Positions 61,511-64,000 of a stretch of 64,000 bases of DNA are shown one piece after another. The stretch's first letter is position 1; every line of letters begins with the position of its first letter. The stretch comes from Candidatus Goldiibacteriota bacterium HGW-Goldbacteria-1 (lineage in GTDB: Bacteria > Oederibacteriota > PGYV01), in the NCBI GenBank assembly GCA_002839855.1, contig PGYV01000005.1, positions 19,824 through 83,823 of the forward strand. The letters run 5' to 3'. The notes under the pieces were generated by a model. The model did no database searches and had not been told where the DNA came from. It was given only the letters and a program-made list of their open reading frames with translations. The position numbers and the translations under genes are program-made.

Positions 61511-61783
61511 TCACATCTTCATGTAATTGGGGAGGTTAAGTAAAAGCTGGGATGTAAAATTTATAAGTATCCTCAGCATCCAGGGCCCAAAGATTATCAT
61601 TGCAAGAAGAACCACGATTATTTTAGGGACAAACGTAAGGGTCATTTCCTGTATCTGCGTGATTGCCTGAAAAATACTTATCATTACGCCCACTACAAGC
61701 GCAAGCCCCAAAAGCGGCGCTGATACCAGCAGGGTTAAAAGCAGCGCTTCCCTTCCAAAACTTGTAACGAATTCTATGCTCAT
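61511..61783 (-). CDS. fliQ: Flagellar biosynthesis protein FliQ
   Basis: A 90-residue protein with two hydrophobic helices and the conserved AITQIQEMTLTFVPKIIVVL segment. It is a small export gate subunit. Length is normal. Confidence 0.96.
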   Translation of the reverse strand: MSIEFVTSFGREALLLTLLVSAPLLGLALVVGVMISIFQAITQIQEMTLTFVPKIIVVLLAMIIFGPWMLRILINFTSQLLLNLPNYMKM

Positions 61784-61795
61784 ATTGTCATCCCC

Positions 61796-62554
61796 TTAGA
61801 AACTTACTATAAGGGCTCTGGAAAGAAGGTGCCACCCGTCCACAAGTATAAACAGCAGTATTTTAAACGGCAGTGATATCATGACAGGCGGAAGCATCAT
61901 CATACCCATGGACATAAGAGTGCTTGCCACAACCATATCAATTATAAGAAAAGGCACATAAATTATAAAACCGACGGTAAAAGCGGTTTTAAGTTCGCTT
62001 ATAACAAAAGCCGGAATAAGGACGCTTGTGGGGACATCATCAGGATTTTTTGGCCTTGGGCTCTTTGAAAGGTATATAAAAAGGGCAAGATCTTTTTCCC
62101 TTGTCTGTTTAAACATAAATTGCCTTACAGGTTTTACCGCTTCATCAACCGCTTTATCAAGAGTTATCTTATTTTCGGAATAGGGTTTCCATGCTTTATC
62201 ATAAATTTCCGTGCCAACCGGGCGCATAAGAAAAAACGTCATAAAAAGCGCAAGTCCTATTAAAATCTGATTTGGCGGTATCTGCTGGCTTCCAAGCGCC
62301 TGCCTTAAAAAAGAAAGTACAATTATTATCCTTGTAAAAGATGTCATAAGCATAAGTATTGCCGGCGCCAGCGTAAGGACAGTTAAAAGCAGTATTATCT
62401 GAATGGTGGCGGCCACATCTTTCGGATTTTCTGACGGATTAACGCTAAGAGCAATATTAGGTATTGTGACATTCGCGGCGTTTAATATTCCACCCGCTGA
62501 TATCAGCAGTATAATAACAAAAAGTAACCTTTTTAATACCGAACCCTTCTTCAT
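61796..62554 (-). CDS. fliP: Flagellar biosynthesis protein FliP
   Basis: A 252-residue export gate subunit with a signal peptide at the start, helices TIQIILLLTVLTLAPAILML and FILVDGWHLL near the end, and the FliP blocks TSFTRIIIVLSFLRQALGSQ and QIPPNQILIGLALFMTFFLM. Its ATG overlaps the fliO stop. Confidence 0.96.
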   Translation of the reverse strand: MKKGSVLKRLLFVIILLISAGGILNAANVTIPNIALSVNPSENPKDVAATIQIILLLTVLTLAPAILMLMTSFTRIIIVLSFLRQALGSQQIPPNQILIGLALFMTFFLMRPVGTEIYDKAWKPYSENKITLDKAVDEAVKPVRQFMFKQTREKDLALFIYLSKSPRPKNPDDVPTSVLIPAFVISELKTAFTVGFIIYVPFLIIDMVVASTLMSMGMMMLPPVMISLPFKILLFILVDGWHLLSRALIVSF

Positions 62555-63177
62555 TTCTTTCCGCCTTTAAGCTTTTCAATAAGGATTTTTACGGTTTGAT
62601 TTCCTGAATCAACTATTTTTTTGCCCTGCCTTGCATATGTTGCTTTCATTTCGTCGGCAAATTTATTTTCGCCTTTTTTTCTGTACTTTGATACGTATTC
62701 GTCTGCTGACGCTTTAATTTTTTCAATTGTTTCAGCGTCTTTGATTTCGGTTACAGGAACAAGGCTGTTTTCGCCAGCGCTTGCCAGCACAAGCACCCTG
62801 TCCGCGAATTCAAGTACATAAACAGCTTTATTCTTATCAAGCTGTTCTTTTGCAAGTATTTTAATTACCCCTTCGGATTTTAGCGGGATGGAGGCTTTAA
62901 CATAAAAATATTTCAGGCCTGCCATAAGAAGGTATGAAAGGCCAATTACAAACAACAGGGCAAGTATAAGATTTATGGTTGTGCCCACTATCCCCGGGCC
63001 TTTTATTTCTGCGGGTTTTTCAAGGTTTGCAATTTCATCCGCAAGATACCCTTTTTCCGCCTGCTTGGTTACAGAAGCAGCGGCATCCTGCGTTTTAGCA
63101 CAGTATGCCGCTGTCGGTATTAAAACCGCCGCTAAAAAAAAAAGAACTATAACGGCTGTTATGGTTTTCAATTTCAT
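62551..63177 (-). CDS. fliO: Flagellar biosynthesis protein FliO
   Basis: A 208-residue protein: signal-like helix at about 7-26, a membrane helix about 66-88 (INLILALLFVIGLSYLLMAG), and a conserved soluble segment with VIKILAKEQLDKNKAVYVLE. FliO helps FliP assembly. It lies between fliN/Y and fliP as usual and is longer than most FliO. Confidence 0.88.
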   Translation of the reverse strand: MKLKTITAVIVLFFLAAVLIPTAAYCAKTQDAAASVTKQAEKGYLADEIANLEKPAEIKGPGIVGTTINLILALLFVIGLSYLLMAGLKYFYVKASIPLKSEGVIKILAKEQLDKNKAVYVLEFADRVLVLASAGENSLVPVTEIKDAETIEKIKASADEYVSKYRKKGENKFADEMKATYARQGKKIVDSGNQTVKILIEKLKGGKK

Positions 63178-63181
63178 TTTT

Positions 63182-64000
63182 TTATATTCTCGGTATTCTG
63201 TCAGCCGGCCTTACAATATCAGTTATCCTGATACCAAAGTTTTCGTCAATAACAACAACTTCACCTTTGGCTATGTATTTGCCGTTTACAAGAATATCAA
63301 CCGGTTCTCCGGCAAGTTTGTCAAGTTCAATAACCGAACCGGGTGAAAGGTCAAGCACTTCCCTAACAAGTTTGTTTGTCCTTCCAAGTTCAACAGTAAC
63401 AGATAAAGGAACATCCATAACAATATCCATTGCCTGGTCGTATACTTTTCCCGATCTTTCTTCCCTTAATTCAGACGGCGCTATGTTCTGTGCCGATGCT
63501 TTTGCTCCTGATGATGCTGCTCCACTGGTTACTCCGCCCACAAACCCTCCTGATGACGCGGCAGCTTTCGCTCCGGTTTTAATCATATCTGCCACTTCGC
63601 CGGCAAATGCTATTCCAAGTTTCCCGCTTCCAAGGGAACCTATATTAATATCAGCTTCCATAAGCACTACATCCCCGTCAAGCGACGGGATTATTCCCGC
63701 GTCAAGGTCTGCCATTGAAACTTCCCCGGGTGATGTCATAAGAGATGATGACAGCTGCGATGCCACGTTGCTGATTACGGCATCCATAAACTGTCCTGTA
63801 AGCTCTGTAACAGCGCTTAAATGAAGGTCTTCAAGAACAGCAGGAGGATTTGATCCGTCCTGTCCTATCATAAGATCCGCCATTATGGCAGCCTGTCCCT
63901 GCGATACTATAAGAACCGCAGTTCCGGATGCTCCAAGTTCCATTGGGGCCACAAGATTGCTTCCGGAAAATGAAGAACCAATAGAGCCGGCATCTACCAT
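63182..64000 (-). CDS. fliN: Flagellar motor switch protein FliN/FliY, partial at the right edge
   Basis: The frame is open to the right edge; the visible 272 residues may not include the real start although an ATG lies exactly at the edge. Residues about 25-130 resemble a CheC-like segment (AVTELTGQFMDAVISNVASQ), followed by an Ala/Ser-rich linker and the C-terminal FliN domain (MDIVMDVPLSVTVELGRTNK, LDLSPGSVIELDKLAGEPVD, VLVNGKYIAKGEVVVIDENF-like). A FliY-type extended protein is likely. It heads the flagellar operon in this window. Confidence 0.9.
   Translation of the reverse strand: MVDAGSIGSSFSGSNLVAPMELGASGTAVLIVSQGQAAIMADLMIGQDGSNPPAVLEDLHLSAVTELTGQFMDAVISNVASQLSSSLMTSPGEVSMADLDAGIIPSLDGDVVLMEADINIGSLGSGKLGIAFAGEVADMIKTGAKAAASSGGFVGGVTSGAASSGAKASAQNIAPSELREERSGKVYDQAMDIVMDVPLSVTVELGRTNKLVREVLDLSPGSVIELDKLAGEPVDILVNGKYIAKGEVVVIDENFGIRITDIVRPADRIPRI

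Noticed and set aside
1-64000. tRNA or rRNA genes
   Set aside because: The gaps between genes were read and no TTCGA-type arm with flanking stems or rRNA-like sequence was found; a covariance-model scan would be decisive.

Overview
The window is a gene-dense stretch of a moderately AT-rich, motile, diderm-type bacterium. Evidence for that type: flagellar export and motor genes, two lipoprotein-type secreted proteins, DapL-type lysine synthesis, FlhF/FlhG and a PilZ protein beside the flagellar sigma factor. I cannot name the lineage. Thr/Tyr-rich linkers in a secreted lipoprotein, many c-di-GMP proteins and unusual intergenic repeats suggest a poorly cultivated candidate phylum (Goldbacteria/Omnitrophota/Elusimicrobiota-like is a guess, not a call). 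Nearly everything reads from the minus strand. Only two short groups read plus: 39783-41042 and 43913-47000.

Layout, left to right. 1-2626: a sigma factor, a membrane protein with a sugar-binding-type outer domain, and the first 361 residues of a secreted glycoside hydrolase-like protein. Together these look like a polysaccharide-sensing sigma/anti-sigma module. 2709-8192: a signalling block of two GGDEF proteins, a GAF/HD-GYP protein and an HDOD protein behind coaE. 8365-14403: polA, truA, a third GGDEF protein and argS, with a consensus promoter before argS. 14404-20270: radical SAM aminomutase, PilZ and uvrA genes plus a small DUF2934 gene, separated by a family of intergenic repeats built from 8-bp units. 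20271-27975: a modular kelch lipoprotein, a TPR protein, an ABC exporter pair and a PAS-rich histidine kinase. 27999-31527: pantothenate genes (panB, panC, panD) with an aspartate dehydrogenase-like gene and a deoxynucleoside kinase. 31520-37937: folK and the DapL-route lysine/diaminopimelate genes (dapL, dapB, dapA, dapF, lysA). 38064-43554: YbjQ-like proteins, an M48 protease, a plus-strand regulator operon with lepB, a DUF3795 protein, and prfB with a classical +1 programmed frameshift. 43913-47000: pheT, a coiled-coil protein and zapA. 47066-64000: a beta-propeller lipoprotein, then a long flagellar operon transcribed fliN/Y, fliO, fliP, fliQ, fliR, flhB, flhA, flhF, flhG, PilZ, sigma-28, fapA, small unknowns, fliK and a stand-alone FlhB C-terminal domain.

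How the parts may work together: three diguanylate cyclases and one HD-GYP protein could set the c-di-GMP level read by two PilZ proteins, one of them inside the flagellar operon. The leftmost locus may couple recognition of an extracellular glycan to transcription of glycan-degrading enzymes. No rRNA, tRNA, CRISPR array, insertion sequence or prophage was recognised. Start sites were often moved inward to an ATG with a good Shine-Dalgarno sequence; the evidence says where.
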